Shown: positions 17,207-28,080 of the stretch, one piece after another | Position numbering within the stretch: position 1 is the first letter of the stretch | Layout of the letters: every line of letters begins with the position of its first letter | Made by a program: the position numbers and the translations under genes | Notes under the pieces: generated by a model | What the model was told of the DNA's origin: nothing | Seen by the model: only the letters and a program-made list of their open reading frames with translations | Databases searched by the model: none | NCBI GenBank assembly: GCA_949752745.1 | Contig: OX457028.1 | Span: forward strand, 9,135,389-9,199,388 | Length of the DNA: 64,000 nt | Direction of reading: 5' to 3' | Origin: Protula sp. h YS-2021 | Lineage: Eukaryota > Annelida > Polychaeta > Sabellida > Serpulidae

Positions 17207-17443
17207 TCACTTTTTATACAGCGGCGTCATAGCTGGTAACTCATCTCTTTTTATCTTTCTAAGATGTGGTCGCTTTTGACGCTGCTGACATGACTTCGCC
17301 TTATACTTTACCATGGGCATTTCCTTAGACATTGCTGTAGGTATTGTCTCAGGCATTACTATAAAATTTTCTGCAGGCATTGTCTCAGACTTTTCTACAG
17401 GCATTGTCATAGATGGTAGTTGTTGCTCGCTGACTGCAGACAT
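17207..17443 (-). pseudogene. Truncated PC4 relative or leader ORF
   Basis: From the ATG at 17443 the 78-residue product is Met/Pro-rich with repeats like KSETMPAEN and MPETIPTAM. It ends KRDELPAMTPLYKK, which matches the region just before the PC4 domain of the next gene (SVDDLPVMIPINGEIYIKL). The PC4 domain itself is missing. It looks like a duplicated N-terminus that lost its domain, or an exon of a longer PC4 transcript. A strong TATA box lies upstream. Confidence 0.5.
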
Positions 17444-17496
17444 GTTCACTCTTCAGTATCTTGATACAGAATGTGTGTTGGGTCTGAGGGCGGCTG

Positions 17497-17505
17497 CCTT
17501 TTATA
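17497..17505 (-). promoter_or_regulatory. TATA box
   Basis: TATAAAAGG on the minus strand followed by CAGCC, about 55 bp upstream of the ATG at 17443. It likely drives both PC4-type frames. Confidence 0.65.
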
Positions 17506-17557
17506 CTTTATAGTGAGTTGACTTAATATGTTTAGAAATAACTTTACCACGTTTGCC

Positions 17558-19152
17558 TTTGTGGCCAATTGTAAGATTTTGAACAAATGTTGCATTTATA
17601 CAGCCTTTCGGTTCAACCTACACTATTCAAATGATGAGAAAGTCTTTAAACATAGCTTTATATACAACAACTTGTTGAACAACAACATGTTGAACATGTT
17701 GAACAACTTGTTGAGCATGTTAAACATGTTGAACATAATGAACATGTTGAACAACTTGTTAAACATGTTGAACATGTTGAACAATTTGTTGAACAATACC
17801 ACGACGTAATATCTTCCAAAAATTATTCGAACACGTGTTTTAAATGGGCTTGCCATTCGAACACATGTTTGAATGGGGGCAGTTTTCCTACATAACTATC
17901 CACATTTTCACTTTCCATTTTCCAACAATCAACCAACCAACCAAGTGGTAGAATCGTTTGAAACGTGAAAAAGTAAATTTGTTAAAGTTGGTTTAGAACC
18001 CTGATTTTTCCCTACTTCAACATGGTAAAATGTTCAAACTTATGTTATACATCATATGTTGTCAAAAAACAAAATTTCTTAAAGTTGGTCTAGAACCACC
18101 ATTTTTCCACTACTATAACTTTAGAACATTCAAATAAGTAGCTTGGTAAAATGCTAAAACCTATTTTATACATCACATGTTATAAAAACTAAATTTTTTA
18201 AAGTTGATCTAGAAGCACCATTTCTGCACCACTATAACTTTAGAACATTTGAATAAGTAGCATGGTAAAATGCTAAAACTTATTTTATATATCATATGTT
18301 GTCAAAAACTAAATTTTTTAAAGTTGATCTAGAACCACCATTTCTGCACCACTATGACTTTAGAACATTTGAATAAGTAGCATGGTAAAATGCTAAAACT
18401 TATTTTATATATCATATGTTGTCAAAAACTACATTTGCTAAAGTTGATCTAGAACCACCATTTCTGCACCACTATGACTTTAGAACATTTGAATAAGCAG
18501 CATGGTAAAATGCTAAAACTTATTTTATATATCATATGTTGTCAAAAACTACATTTGCTAAAGTTGGTCTAGAAGCACCATTTTCCAACTACTATAACAT
18601 AAAACATAACATTAGACTTAACGTAGGGAAAATCCCATTCCTTCTCAGATTATTGATCGTTCCCACGCTCTGAACGAGTGCACTCTGAAATTTATCGATA
18701 CGTTTCCCCACACTCTAGACCTTTCATGTACTTATTCCTATGCTGTGTGTGTGGTTATTGTAATAGAACCATTGAAATATGACTAATTAAATATTATCAT
18801 AATAATAATAGTGAAAATAGACATAGAAATATGGCTATTATGTTAAAAAAAGTCACACAGTCACATAATGTCACAGATGACATAAAGTCACATAATGTCA
18901 CAGTCGCATGTTGTCACATAATGTCACAAAAACCAAAAACCAAAAGTTTTTCCAAGTTTTTCCAAGGAGAACAAAAAGGTCTGCTCTCGTCTTTGAATGA
19001 TGTCTGTTCACCTACACAGTGTTACATGATAGGGGGGAGTCATAAAAACCAAAGTTGCTCAGAATCGTCTGAAACGGGGGGGGGGGGGGGTAGGGGGTAG
19101 AGGGGTAGGGGGGATAGGGGGTCTGTTCCAGAACTCTCGTTTCTCTACTACT
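17558..19152. repeat. Right terminal inverted repeat
   Basis: Reverse complement of 14205-15581 but longer (~1595 vs ~1377 bp), because the ~120-bp unit is present about five times instead of three (about 18030-18600). The GTGTTCGAATGG unit is fewer here. Confidence 0.9.
17656..17664 (-). promoter_or_regulatory. Inward TATA box in right inverted repeat
   Basis: TATATAAAG on the minus strand, the mirror copy of the box at 15474-15482. Confidence 0.5.
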
Positions 19153-19158
19153 TACGTT

Positions 19159-19850
19159 AACGATTTATGAGAAACATATGTTTATGTGATTAACATTTGT
19201 TGATAATTTAGTGAACATGTGAAAAACATGTGTTTTATCATGTAACGACCATGTGTTTGATTACTGAAATTGAAGCCTTCATAGCGATCTCAGCCTCACG
19301 AATTTGTTAGATATTATACGTGATCTTTAGCAATCGTATGCTCACCTTATGATACAACATATTTAGCACATATTCACCAAATTATTATTGCGAAAATTCT
19401 ATGTACCAGTTTTGACAAAATATAAATTTGGTAGAGAACGTTCCGGGAGAACATTGCTATTAATTTTCAGATTAATCGGACCGGATTTATGGGAGGAGCA
19501 GCATTTTTTGCTGAAATTTATCCTGATATTGTCTATATTTTAGTCGGACCGATATTAAAATAATGCAGTCCTAATGAAGAAGAACCGTCACTCTTTACTG
19601 TTGAATTTGAAACAAGAGTGAACTATAACTGCAATGTCAAAAGCATTTCTGTGTTTTTTTTTCTGAAATCTGAGTTTTTAACCAGTGCATTGGTCAAATC
19701 GCAAACTAAATTATGCTCCTGTTGGTGAATCTTACCCCAAAACATTCCTATTAAATTTCAAAGCGATCGCGCAAAAGTATTTCCTGTTAAATTTCAAACC
19801 AATCGGACTAGATTTGCAGGAAGATTAGCATTTTTACGTTTTCTTAAATT
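19159..19850. other. Intergenic repeats, no gene
   Basis: AT-rich sequence with two related phrases (ATTTCA...GATCG...ATTTGCAGGAAG and TTTCAGATTAATCGGACCGGAT), apparently old tandem repeats. No coding sequence supported. Confidence 0.35.
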
Positions 19851-20640
19851 TATGCAGATGATACACAGTTACAAAAGTGCTGTAATCCTCGCATACAGGG
19901 AAACGACCTTGATGCTGCTAACGATGTATAGCGGAAATCGCGAACTGGATGAAAAATAATAAACTTCGTCTCAATCCAGATAAAACTGAGTTTATAACTT
20001 TCAACAGTAAGGCTAATTCTAAAGAACCACCGGGAACCAACTTGACCTAAATGGTGAAATTGTCCCCTTGTTATTTCTATTTGTCATGGATAAAGAAAAT
20101 CAGGCAGCATCTTACGCTAGAAATGACCAAAACATTAGTGCTACCACTAGTGATTGCGAGAATCGATTATTTTAATGGCTTGTACATAAATTTATCACCG
20201 ATCGTCTTCAGAGAATAATGCGAGCAACTGCTCGTGTCGTATCACAGCGAGGAAGATGTAACAGTGTAACGGAAAATTGCAAATCTCCCCACTGGCTTCC
20301 AGTTGTTGAACGTTCAAAATTCTCACAATGGTGTAAAAGTCTATCAAAGGGTTGGCTCCGGGATACCTACAGGAACTCATTGTACCATATCAGTCCAGTC
20401 GCTCATTACGCTCGGCCAAATAGCAGCTCGCGCGTGAAATACGGACAACGTGCCTTCAGCAGAGCTGGGCCTATGTGGTGGAATGGTATTCCTTAGGAAA
20501 TTCATAACGCTCCGAGCCTTGTGTCTTTTAGAAAGAAAGTTAAAACCTATTTGTTTGAGCAGGCTAATGAGCAATTCTGTTTTTAAATTCGGTTATCAGT
20601 ATTATGATATTAAGATTTTACTTAATATGTAATTGCTCAT
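19851..20640 (+). mobile_element. 5'-truncated LINE (CR1/Jockey-like), degenerate
   Basis: Starts abruptly inside a reverse transcriptase: YADDTQL, the catalytic motif, is encoded at 19851. After stops and shifts, the C-terminal part follows: LQRIMRATARVV, SPHWLPVVERSKF, then RAFSRAGPMWWNGIP and SFRKKVKTYLFEQ. This is the end of a CR1/L2/Jockey-type polymerase. A GAT microsatellite about 100 bp downstream may descend from its tail. Confidence 0.75.
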
Positions 20641-20736
20641 TAGATTATTTTTTGGCATTTCACCTATTCAAACAGTTATATTTTAAGCGCTGAGGTGTTT
20701 GGTATACTAAATAAGCGCTGATAAAAACACACTTGA

Positions 20737-20737
20737 C

Positions 20738-20775
<38 letters not shown>
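20737..20775. repeat. (GAT)n microsatellite
   Basis: About 13 GAT units downstream of the LINE fragment. Confidence 0.9.
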
Positions 20776-20776
<1 letters not shown>

Positions 20777-20904
20777 TACTGAGAAAGTGGGATTTTTCCT
20801 TGCAAAATCAACATCTGCACGTCGTTGTTTATCCAACGCCTATTCAACGTTGATCTATGATGTTGCAACCAGATTCAACGTTGCGATTAAAAATAAGCTT
20901 AAAA

Positions 20905-21590
20905 TTGCACAACCTCTAACCGTTTTTACAATTTCCGGTTTTTTACAATGACCATGACCGAAATGGTTAAGATCACCGTGGAATCTCTAACATAACCCTT
21001 TTTAGGCTGAAAGGGTCAAAATAACTTCAAAATAGATCTATCTCTGCCCGTTTTCAACATATTAATGAACTTCCGGTTTGTCACCGAGTATCTCTTACAT
21101 ACTGTCTTTTAGGCCCAAAGGGTCGAAAATAAACTCAAAATCGCCCTATCTCTAACCGTTTTCGAAATAATTGCCAACTTACGGTTTTTTTTCTTTGAAC
21201 ATGGTCGAGGAGGTCAAAGTCACCGAGGTACCTCCTTCACATGGTCTTTTAGGCCAATGGGTAGAAAATAAGCCCAAATTCGCTCTATCTCTAACAGTTG
21301 TTGAGATAATGGTCAACTTCCGGTTTTTGACCTTGACCATGCCCCAGGAGGTCAAGGTCACCGATGTATCTCTTACATATAGTCTTTTAGGCTCAAAGGG
21401 TAGAAAATAAGCTCAAAATCGCTAACCGCTTTTGAGATTATGGTTAACTTCCAGTATTTTTTACCTTGATCATGACCGAGAGGTCAATTCACCGAGGTAC
21501 CTCTTATATATAGTCTTTTAAGCCCAAGGGTTCGAAAATGAACTCAAAATCGTTCTATCTCTAACCTTTTTCGAGACAACCGTTTTCTAA
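20905..21590. repeat. ~125-bp tandem repeat
   Basis: Five diverged copies sharing CTTTTAGGCCCAAAGGGT, AATCGCCCTATCTCTAACCG, CTTCCGGTTTTT and GAGGTCAAAGTCACCGAGGT. Its open frames are not genes. Confidence 0.8.
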
Positions 21591-21599
21591 GCTCATGGT

Positions 21600-22740
21600 A
21601 ATAAAATGCGTATTTCACGACGTCTCATCACCCTCTATCAGTGAGCCAAATTTAATAACCTTTTAGCAATTTGGAAAAACCCAAATGCTGCAGTCAACTT
21701 GAGCTTGCACACACATACTGTAATCGCTCTCATTGTAGAGAGTCGGGCGATCAATACGCCTATGCTACACTTGTTAGTTCGACTCGCGACAAAATTTGAC
21801 AGAGTCTCTCGGAACTACCAAACAACAATCCCACCAAGTGTGAACTTCCTCCGATGTTCAGAGGCTGAAAAATTTCGCAACGAAGAACGTTACGTAATGA
21901 CGCCATACGCCGTCCTCAGTATCACAAAACGCGTCAAAAGATTAAAGAACCGTCCAACCTAACCAAGGAATAAACAGATCAAATTTGAAGTCGATCGGAC
22001 TTTACGCCTAGATATATCTTTCACCTAACAGGCTGACACGACATGCTGACACACACACGCACAGTAAAGCTACCCTAAAGACATCCTGTATATGACGGAC
22101 CCCTGAGAATTAGAGACAGTTCACGACAGACTGTTTTGAAATCCCATTGACTTCCATTATATTAAGGGCAGCAGTCTTGTTTCTCAAAAAGTAAATAATG
22201 TACACTAGCCGTTTTTCACGCTGCGGAGAATTGTTTGTCAACACTCCGCGCTTACATCTTCCAGAGTACATCGTATTAAGTTACGCTAAAGCGGTTTAGT
22301 TAGATTGTTTAGACAGAAGTGAGGGAAGTGGGCCGGGTTAAGTGCAATTCAGAGTTAGTCTCCAGAGTAAACGTTGCGTCTTTTGCTCTTTGAATTTATG
22401 GTGCACTCTAGACAAACAGAAGGTTTAGAGGTGCAGCCATGAACAGTTAATTACCGTTTTGAAGAATTTAGCTTGTGTAGCTTATGTGAAGTGGTCGAAA
22501 TTTGCTGTTGATGTGACTTGTTTATTTCCATTTTTAGCTTTATCTTTTTATTGTATGAAGAGGTGTGAGAAACAAAGAAAGAAATTAATGTTTTATTATG
22601 GTTGGTTATTTGTTTTCCATCCTCAAACAAATCTGTTTATGGGCACACCGCCCTAGTAGGGACAAAAAGGCTGTCAGTCAGTCAGGTGTCCATCATACAC
22701 GGGTTTTACTGTACATGTACACACACAGAACGTACGAGTC
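21600..22740. other. Dispersed repeat copies, no gene
   Basis: 21770-21960 resembles 37930-38090 (ACTCGCGACAAAATTTGACA, AAGTTTGAACTTCC-type, TTCAGAGGCTGAAAAATTTC, GTAATGACGCCATACGCC). 21965-22070 resembles 40440-40560 (AAACAGATCAAATTTGAAGTCGA). The remainder to 22740 shows nothing recognisable. Confidence 0.45.
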
Positions 22741-23345
22741 AGATAAATGATTTGTTTAACGACACGACCGACCCTTAGCGGGTTACATTGTGTCAGTAGC
22801 TATGAAAATGGTAGAAACAATTATTTAAGTATTATAGGTATATGTTATTGAGAAGGTATATATTATAGGTTACTAAGGAAGTAGTGATATTTTGGAAGGT
22901 AGAACGGAAAATGTTGGTGAGATGATAAAGTGGTGGGAGGGGGATGGTTGGGAGGGGGGCGAGATACCAGTAGAACTGAGATAAACTCAGTAAGACTGGT
23001 ACCCCGAGGGGGTCGGAATATCGACTCCGGCCTCCCTTTGGGTTAAGGGGCTCCTTTAAAAATAACGGGTCGGACCCAAGTGAGGCATCTTAACGTCATA
23101 CCCGGGACGAACAGAACGTACGAACACCATTATTTCTCCCCTTGTTTGGGTAGTCCGGTCGCTGGCAAATATTTTACTGTATCTATAGTAGAATCTGAGG
23201 TGGTTAGTTAGTTAGTTATTTGATTGGTTTAACGACACCGCCAACCTGTTGCAGGTCATATTGTGTCATTCCTGTTAATTTTGTCGGATTTATACTTTAT
23301 TGATTAGAAGTCATTATTAAAATAAAATCTTAAATATACTAAAAA
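22741..23345. repeat. SINE-like repeats with TTTAACGACAC core
   Basis: Two related segments, GATTTGTTTAACGACACGACC (near 22748) and GATTGGTTTAACGACACCGCC (near 23221), each followed by a GGTTACATTGTGTCA / GGTCATATTGTGTCA match. I know a TTTAACGACACC-cored interspersed repeat from molluscs; this is the main taxonomic hint in the window. Confidence 0.5.
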
Positions 23346-23362
23346 CTAGACTTAATGGTGGT

Positions 23363-24010
23363 CTACACATAGGAATACATGTTGATCTCTTTTAAAAATT
23401 CTAGGACCTTGCTGGAATTTACTTTTTCAAAGAGCTCTCTCATAGAGTCAACTCTATAATAACGGGGACGAATGTGATTGAAGTCTATACAATCTATAAA
23501 GATGTGTTTCACTATATACCGTTCCTGAAAACTTATACATTCGGGTTGTGGCTCACCTCTTAAGAGGTGTTTGTGAGTAGTGTAAGAATGTCCTATTCTT
23601 AATTTGTGGATTATCATATCGTCGCGAAGGCCATTTAGGGAGGGCCTACCACAGGATTAATTTGGTATAGCTTATTGTTGGTTTGTTCATCCCAATGTTG
23701 TTGTCATAGATTTATGACATATCTAGAAATATGGCACTTAAAATCTGATGACGGTATAAGGAAATCTGAGCAATCTTGGTTTAACGCTTCTTTAGCGCCT
23801 GTCTCCGCTGCCTCGTTGCCCGGGATTCCAACGTGGCTCGGTACCCATCAAAATATTCTCTCTTTGTCGTGTTTTTCTATCAAGTCCAAAATTATTGGGT
23901 TGGATACCAGTAGGTTTTCTAGTGACTCAAGCACTGACATGGAGTCCACGCACAATATGAATTTTTTGTCACGGCTAATCTTGACAATTTGCATTGTGTG
24001 AGGGGTGGTT
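23363..24010 (-). mobile_element. LINE 3' fragment: RNase H and C-terminus
   Basis: On the minus strand: an RNase H-like piece (FILCVDSMSVLESLENL), degenerate middle, then the Cys/His-type C-terminus of I/Jockey-like LINEs (LRIGHSYTTHKHLLRGEPQP, ECISFQERYIVKHIFIDC, HIRPRYYRVDSM). Several frameshifts and stops. 5'-truncated. Confidence 0.7.
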
Positions 24011-24096
24011 TTTTCCTCCCCATACGTTTCTTGAAGACAGAAAACAGCTGGGCTATTGAGGTGTACTAAGACTAATAAGTCTATCACTAAAGCGAC

Positions 24097-24300
24097 CAGT
24101 GCACACAAAACATAAAAGTATAGGCTTATATTACACACTTTCAATCGATACCTATTTAGTTTCTTGCTTTTGTGAACAAAAACAAATGTCTCCCCGACTA
24201 AACCCATACGACTAAACCCATAATTAGTAAAAAGCATTTTTCTTTTTTACCCTTATTACTGAAATAAAATTTTATTTTTGCAAACATACCAATAATTCAC
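24097..24300. repeat. Dispersed repeat, copy 1 of 3
   Basis: Shares CAGTGCACACAAAACAT, ACTTTCAATCGATACCTA and ACAAAAACAAATGTCTCCCC with 56487-56690 and 56722-56940. No coding signal. Confidence 0.75.
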
Positions 24301-24329
24301 TGTCAAAAATTCAAAAATGAACAAACCAG

Positions 24330-24493
24330 ATGGTGGTCACTAAAACATATTTACTGCACTTTTTTAAAACCAGTCTGGAAGGTGGTCGCTAAAACCGGTT
24401 TATCTGTAGATCCATTTATCCGGTCTGGAAGTTGGTCAAGACAAAAAAGTTTTAAAGTACATCTTTTTATCCGAATCTGGGAGGAGTCACGAA
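24330..24493. repeat. ~45-bp minisatellite
   Basis: Copies of GTCTGGAAGGTGGTCGCTAA with intervening TTTTACTGTA-type spacers. The same minisatellite occurs at about 56955-57230. Confidence 0.7.
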
Positions 24494-24583
24494 CAAGAAT
24501 GTCCAGGGACATTGTGATCAGCCGAGATCTAATGAATTTATGAATAAGCTTGTCTGGTTGCCAAAAGTGGCAGTCACATTGTA
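24494..24583 (+). mobile_element. Helentron-like 5' end fragment
   Basis: Begins CAAG followed by the palindrome AATGTCCAGGGACATT (24498-24513) and a CAGCCGAG-type continuation, then is cut by the next copy at 24584. Confidence 0.55.
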
Positions 24584-24924
24584 CAAGTTTGTCCAAGGAC
24601 AAAGCCCCAACCTACGAAAAGCGATAAGACCACATCCGGCGTGCTTGAACAAGGGAATTTCTCTGAACAATTGGGCTTCAAAAGACGAGATGGCAATGAG
24701 CTAGCTAAATAATTAATTAAGCAACGGACCCGAACAAAGACCGGTAAATACATACAAAGATTTGTTTCCCAAAAAAATAACTTCGAACAACGTATCGAAA
24801 TTGTATCCACACATGTATACTGTTGACATGTACTGTCGGACGCCTTTTGAAAAGAAGAAAACGCCGCGTCTAAAACATCATTACTTAAGTTTAATGTTTT
24901 GGTATGTATCATTTTGCGGTGTTT

Positions 24925-25290
24925 GCATTTCCGACCAGTGTGCATGTTTATTTAACTTGCGTTGATGTGCTGTTTGCATTTCGGAAAAATGCGCATGTTT
25001 ATTTAACTTGCCGTTATGCTCTGTTCGCATTTCGGACCAATGCGCATGTTTGTTTAGCTTGCGTTGGTGTGAGGTTTGCAAGCGATCCAGTGCGCATGTT
25101 TGTTTAATACGCATTGCTGCGCATGTGTACTTAACTTGCCTTGATACGTGGCTTGCATTTCAGACCAGTGAGCATGTTTATTCAACTTACGTTGATAAGC
25201 TGTTCGCATTTCAGACAAGTGCGCATGTTTGTTTACCTTGTGTTGATGCGCAGTTCGCTTTCGGACCAATGCGCATGTATATTCAACTTC
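24925..25290. repeat. 51-bp satellite, array 1
   Basis: About seven units of the 51-bp sequence around CGGACCAGTGCGCATGTTTA and TTTAACTTGCGTTGATGCGC. The period equals 17 codons, so open frames with a repeating HVYLTCVDA word arise without coding meaning. Interrupted at 25290 by the LINE. Confidence 0.9.
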
Positions 25291-25960
25291 ATTGTTCATT
25301 GAGAAAGTCGAGTTGGTACACCTGTTTGAGTGTATACGGACTGCCTTTGAAAATAATCTTACTTCTCGCAAATTTTGCATGTTTGTCGTATCTTTTGGCG
25401 GCATTTAGGACGGGTCTTAGTATCTGTTGGGCGGTTAAAATGGATTGTGGCAGATCTTGGTTTAAGAAGATATGCTCGCCTTTTAAGTTTTTAGCACATT
25501 CGAGAAGTTTGGGCTTATCCGCTTGATGTTTCAAGGAGAGTACAATTGGTCTCGTGCTTGTCTCGTTTTTTGCCCTCTGCGGAAAATATCGGTCGTCTCT
25601 ACTTGGCTTGGGTATTTTAATTTGTTTTTGATAACACTGTCTACTTTATCCTTTAACTTTTCACCATTTGTTTCTGGAATTTGATTGATGTATTCCGATT
25701 CAATAGCATGTTGCATGGCTTGCTGCTCTTTGATTATTTTTTTCTGTGTTGCAGCTATTCCTAGATATTTATCCTGATTTTGTTCAAGGACTAGAATTTT
25801 CTAGTTCAGACTTCTTCTAACGAAGACCCTATTTCTGCTACTTTTTTACTTAGCTCTTGGATGGCATTGTAAAGAATCTTCGAATTATCATTTGTAAACT
25901 TTATGTTTGTGTTAGATAGTACACATATAGTTCCATTTCACAAGCCATTCTCTTGGATTT
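25291..25960 (-). pseudogene. L1-type ORF1 protein fragment (RRM and C-terminal domain)
   Basis: In two frames, the minus strand gives an RRM-like part (KVDSVIKNKLKYPSQVETTD, RRGQKTRQARDQL) and an ORF1 C-terminal part (LLECAKNLKGEHIFLNQDLP, ILRPVLNAAKRYDKHAKFAR, IIFKGSPYTL). This matches L1 ORF1p, an RNA chaperone that coats element RNA. Upstream (25720-25960) the frame is full of stops but Lys/Glu/Ser-rich as in a coiled coil. Broken by indels; lies inverted relative to the rest of the LINE. Confidence 0.75.
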
Positions 25961-26010
25961 CTTGGATTATTTTGGAGTGAAGTTGATCCTGTGCTCTTAA
26001 GGGGGATAAA

Positions 26011-26474
26011 ATGCTCTTCCAAGGGCGCTTCAACCCCCTAAGCAACTTCTACCCAGCGACGATTTCCTATGGAGGCAAATACTTCCCCACCGCTGAGCAT
26101 CTTTATCAGTACCGGAAGGCAGAAAGTCTGGGAACACCAGATGAAGCAGCAGAAATAATAATTGCGAGCGATTTAAACAGTTGAAACCCCCATCCATATG
26201 GTTACATGAGCACGGAGTGGATATCATGCGCGAAGTACTAAAACGCAAGTTTGAACAACACCCTGAAATCCTCGATTACCAGCTATCAACCGAAGAACGC
26301 GAAATTATCGAATGTTCTCCATACGACAACTTTTTCGGAATAGGCCTGTCGCTAAAGGACGCTAAACAGTGTGCCGTTCCCCCCAGTCCCAGGCTTAACA
26401 CAAACAAGTTGGGCGAACGTTTAATGGAGCTCCGTGATATAGCTCGAGAAACGTTGCAAAAGATGGGGCACTAA
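26011..26474 (+). pseudogene. NADAR (YbiA/RibX-like) domain, one frameshift
   Basis: First frame from 26011: FQGRFNPLSNFYPATISYGG then FPTAEHLYQYRKAESLG, a textbook NADAR N-terminus, ending at a TGA (26182). The next frame continues at about 26181: WLHEHGVDIMREVLKRKFEQ, SPYDNFFGIGLSLKDA and NKLGERLMELRDIA, a full NADAR C-terminus. So one small indel near 26175-26185 splits an otherwise well-preserved domain. NADAR enzymes are N-glycosidases acting on riboflavin intermediates or ADP-ribose-related compounds. Here the domain lies in the sense part of the LINE, directly after the inversion point, in keeping with an ORF1-NADAR fusion. The frame is open upstream to at least 25990. Confidence 0.8.
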
Positions 26475-28080
26475 CTACTACGCGTAGTTATACGCGATGA
26501 AACGCCCTCACGTAACGGTATATTCTCTATGTCTAATAATAGAAACCACAAGGTAAGGTAACGTAAATTTTATTGAGTTACTTTGAAATTGGAATCTCCT
26601 ATATTAAAATCCCCCTATACATAAATGTACCCCCATTACTATAGCACAATGATTAGCTCTAAATTCTTACCTCATACATACACCGAAGAATCACTTAAGG
26701 TTCAATACGAGATGACTGCATGATAATACACTTTAGGTGTACCACCATAAGATCAGAACACATTTTGCTATCCAAGATCCCCGGTCTGCAAACTATCCCT
26801 CACATAAACCCGAGTATTTAACATAAAGCGATTACGTGATATCTTTCCTAAAATGTAACAATAATAGATCCATAATATAAATGGTTACAGAAAGCTGTCT
26901 GGTCAATTCGTCACACGCATCACTTAAGTAATCTATTTTATTTTTGAATGAACAATATTTTGTTAATTATCCACGATATCAGCAGTATTTCTTTATTCTG
27001 TGTCTTATTTAAACGATCATTTTTCATTTTAGGTAAATATATTTCTTAATTTCGAATAGGGCCGAACCCGTAAATTAAATGATATGAAACCTCGGCCTCT
27101 CAAACTAAAATGTAGTGAAACCTGCCGCTGATCTGGCACAGTGGCTAATTTGTTAAATATTGAACATATGTGGAAAGAAGAGCCGAACATAGGCGTTTCA
27201 TTTTACGGGTTAGGCCGTACTAGCAGTATTGAATAATGTTGAAAGCCAATAACGAATAGATACATTTAATGGTGTTTGCATTGTGGATAGGTACGTGTTG
27301 GGTAGATCTGTGGCAAGAAAACGGGCCCAAATAAGGCAATTAATAGTGTTCCCAGATTATGATAGGTACGTGTTGGGTAGATCTGTGGTAAGAAAACGGG
27401 CCCAAATAAGGCAATCAATAGTGTTGCCAGATTATGCATAACATTGTGCGTGTGTGTGTGTGAATGGCCAGCGTGGCGTGGCATGGCAGATAATGTAATT
27501 TTGTGGAGGGGGCTAGAAGAGGACGTTTTGGAGGATCGAGGAGCGCACAGGTTTCGTGGTGTATGTTATGAGGGAGGGGTTAGTGCGGGCGCAGGCTACG
27601 ATATTTAAAATAAATGGAATTTGTGGTGCTGCAGGGACGGGTTAGTGCGGGCGCAGGCTACGATATTTAAAATAAATGGAATTTGCGGTGGCTGCAGGGA
27701 CGGGTTAGTGCGGGCGCAGGATACGATAGTAAAAAAATGGCTGCTCTGTTTCGAGTCTGCATACACCCCCATTGCTGTCTTACCAATAACCCTGCATATC
27801 TATTCCCCTTTTGGATACTTAATAAAGTGCGTTGTCAAAGATTATCCCTACGCTAGTTAATAAATGCCCTCCTAAACATACAGGGGATTCTGTATGAATA
27901 TTTAACAGAATAAGCGGTTGGCACATCAATAAATAGATTATTTGCCAAGCTTAATTTCGGTTCTCTGTGTGATTCATATATATGTTCTTATTTTTTTCTA
28001 TATGTTGTATGTGTTCTATGCCTGTACGAAAGTGTCGGAAGTGTCATGGTAGTCTATTCCAGATAAAATTAGATTCAAAT
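26475..28080. other. LINE inter-ORF region without clear coding
   Basis: About 1.6 kb, AT-rich. Holds two direct duplications: a ~72-bp unit at 27288-27360/27361-27432 (GGTACGTGTTGGGTAGATCT) and a ~61-bp unit three times at 27560-27735 (GGGTTAGTGCGGGCGCAGG). No domain recognised; a nested insertion is possible. Confidence 0.45.

Larger units (their letters stand above)
14205..19152. mobile_element. Complete non-autonomous Polinton-type element
   Basis: A 4948-bp element with 5'-AG...CT-3' ends (AGTAGTAG at 14205, CTACTACT ending at 19152), long inverted repeats (14205-15581 and 17558-19152) and a perfect 6-bp target duplication TACGTT (14199-14204 and 19153-19158). Six-bp duplications and AG ends are hallmarks of Polinton integration. 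It encodes no integrase, ATPase, capsid or polymerase; it carries a zinc-finger/acidic gene, a PC4-like gene and a truncated PC4 relative. It was therefore presumably moved by an integrase such as the one at 2907-4007. Confidence 0.88.
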
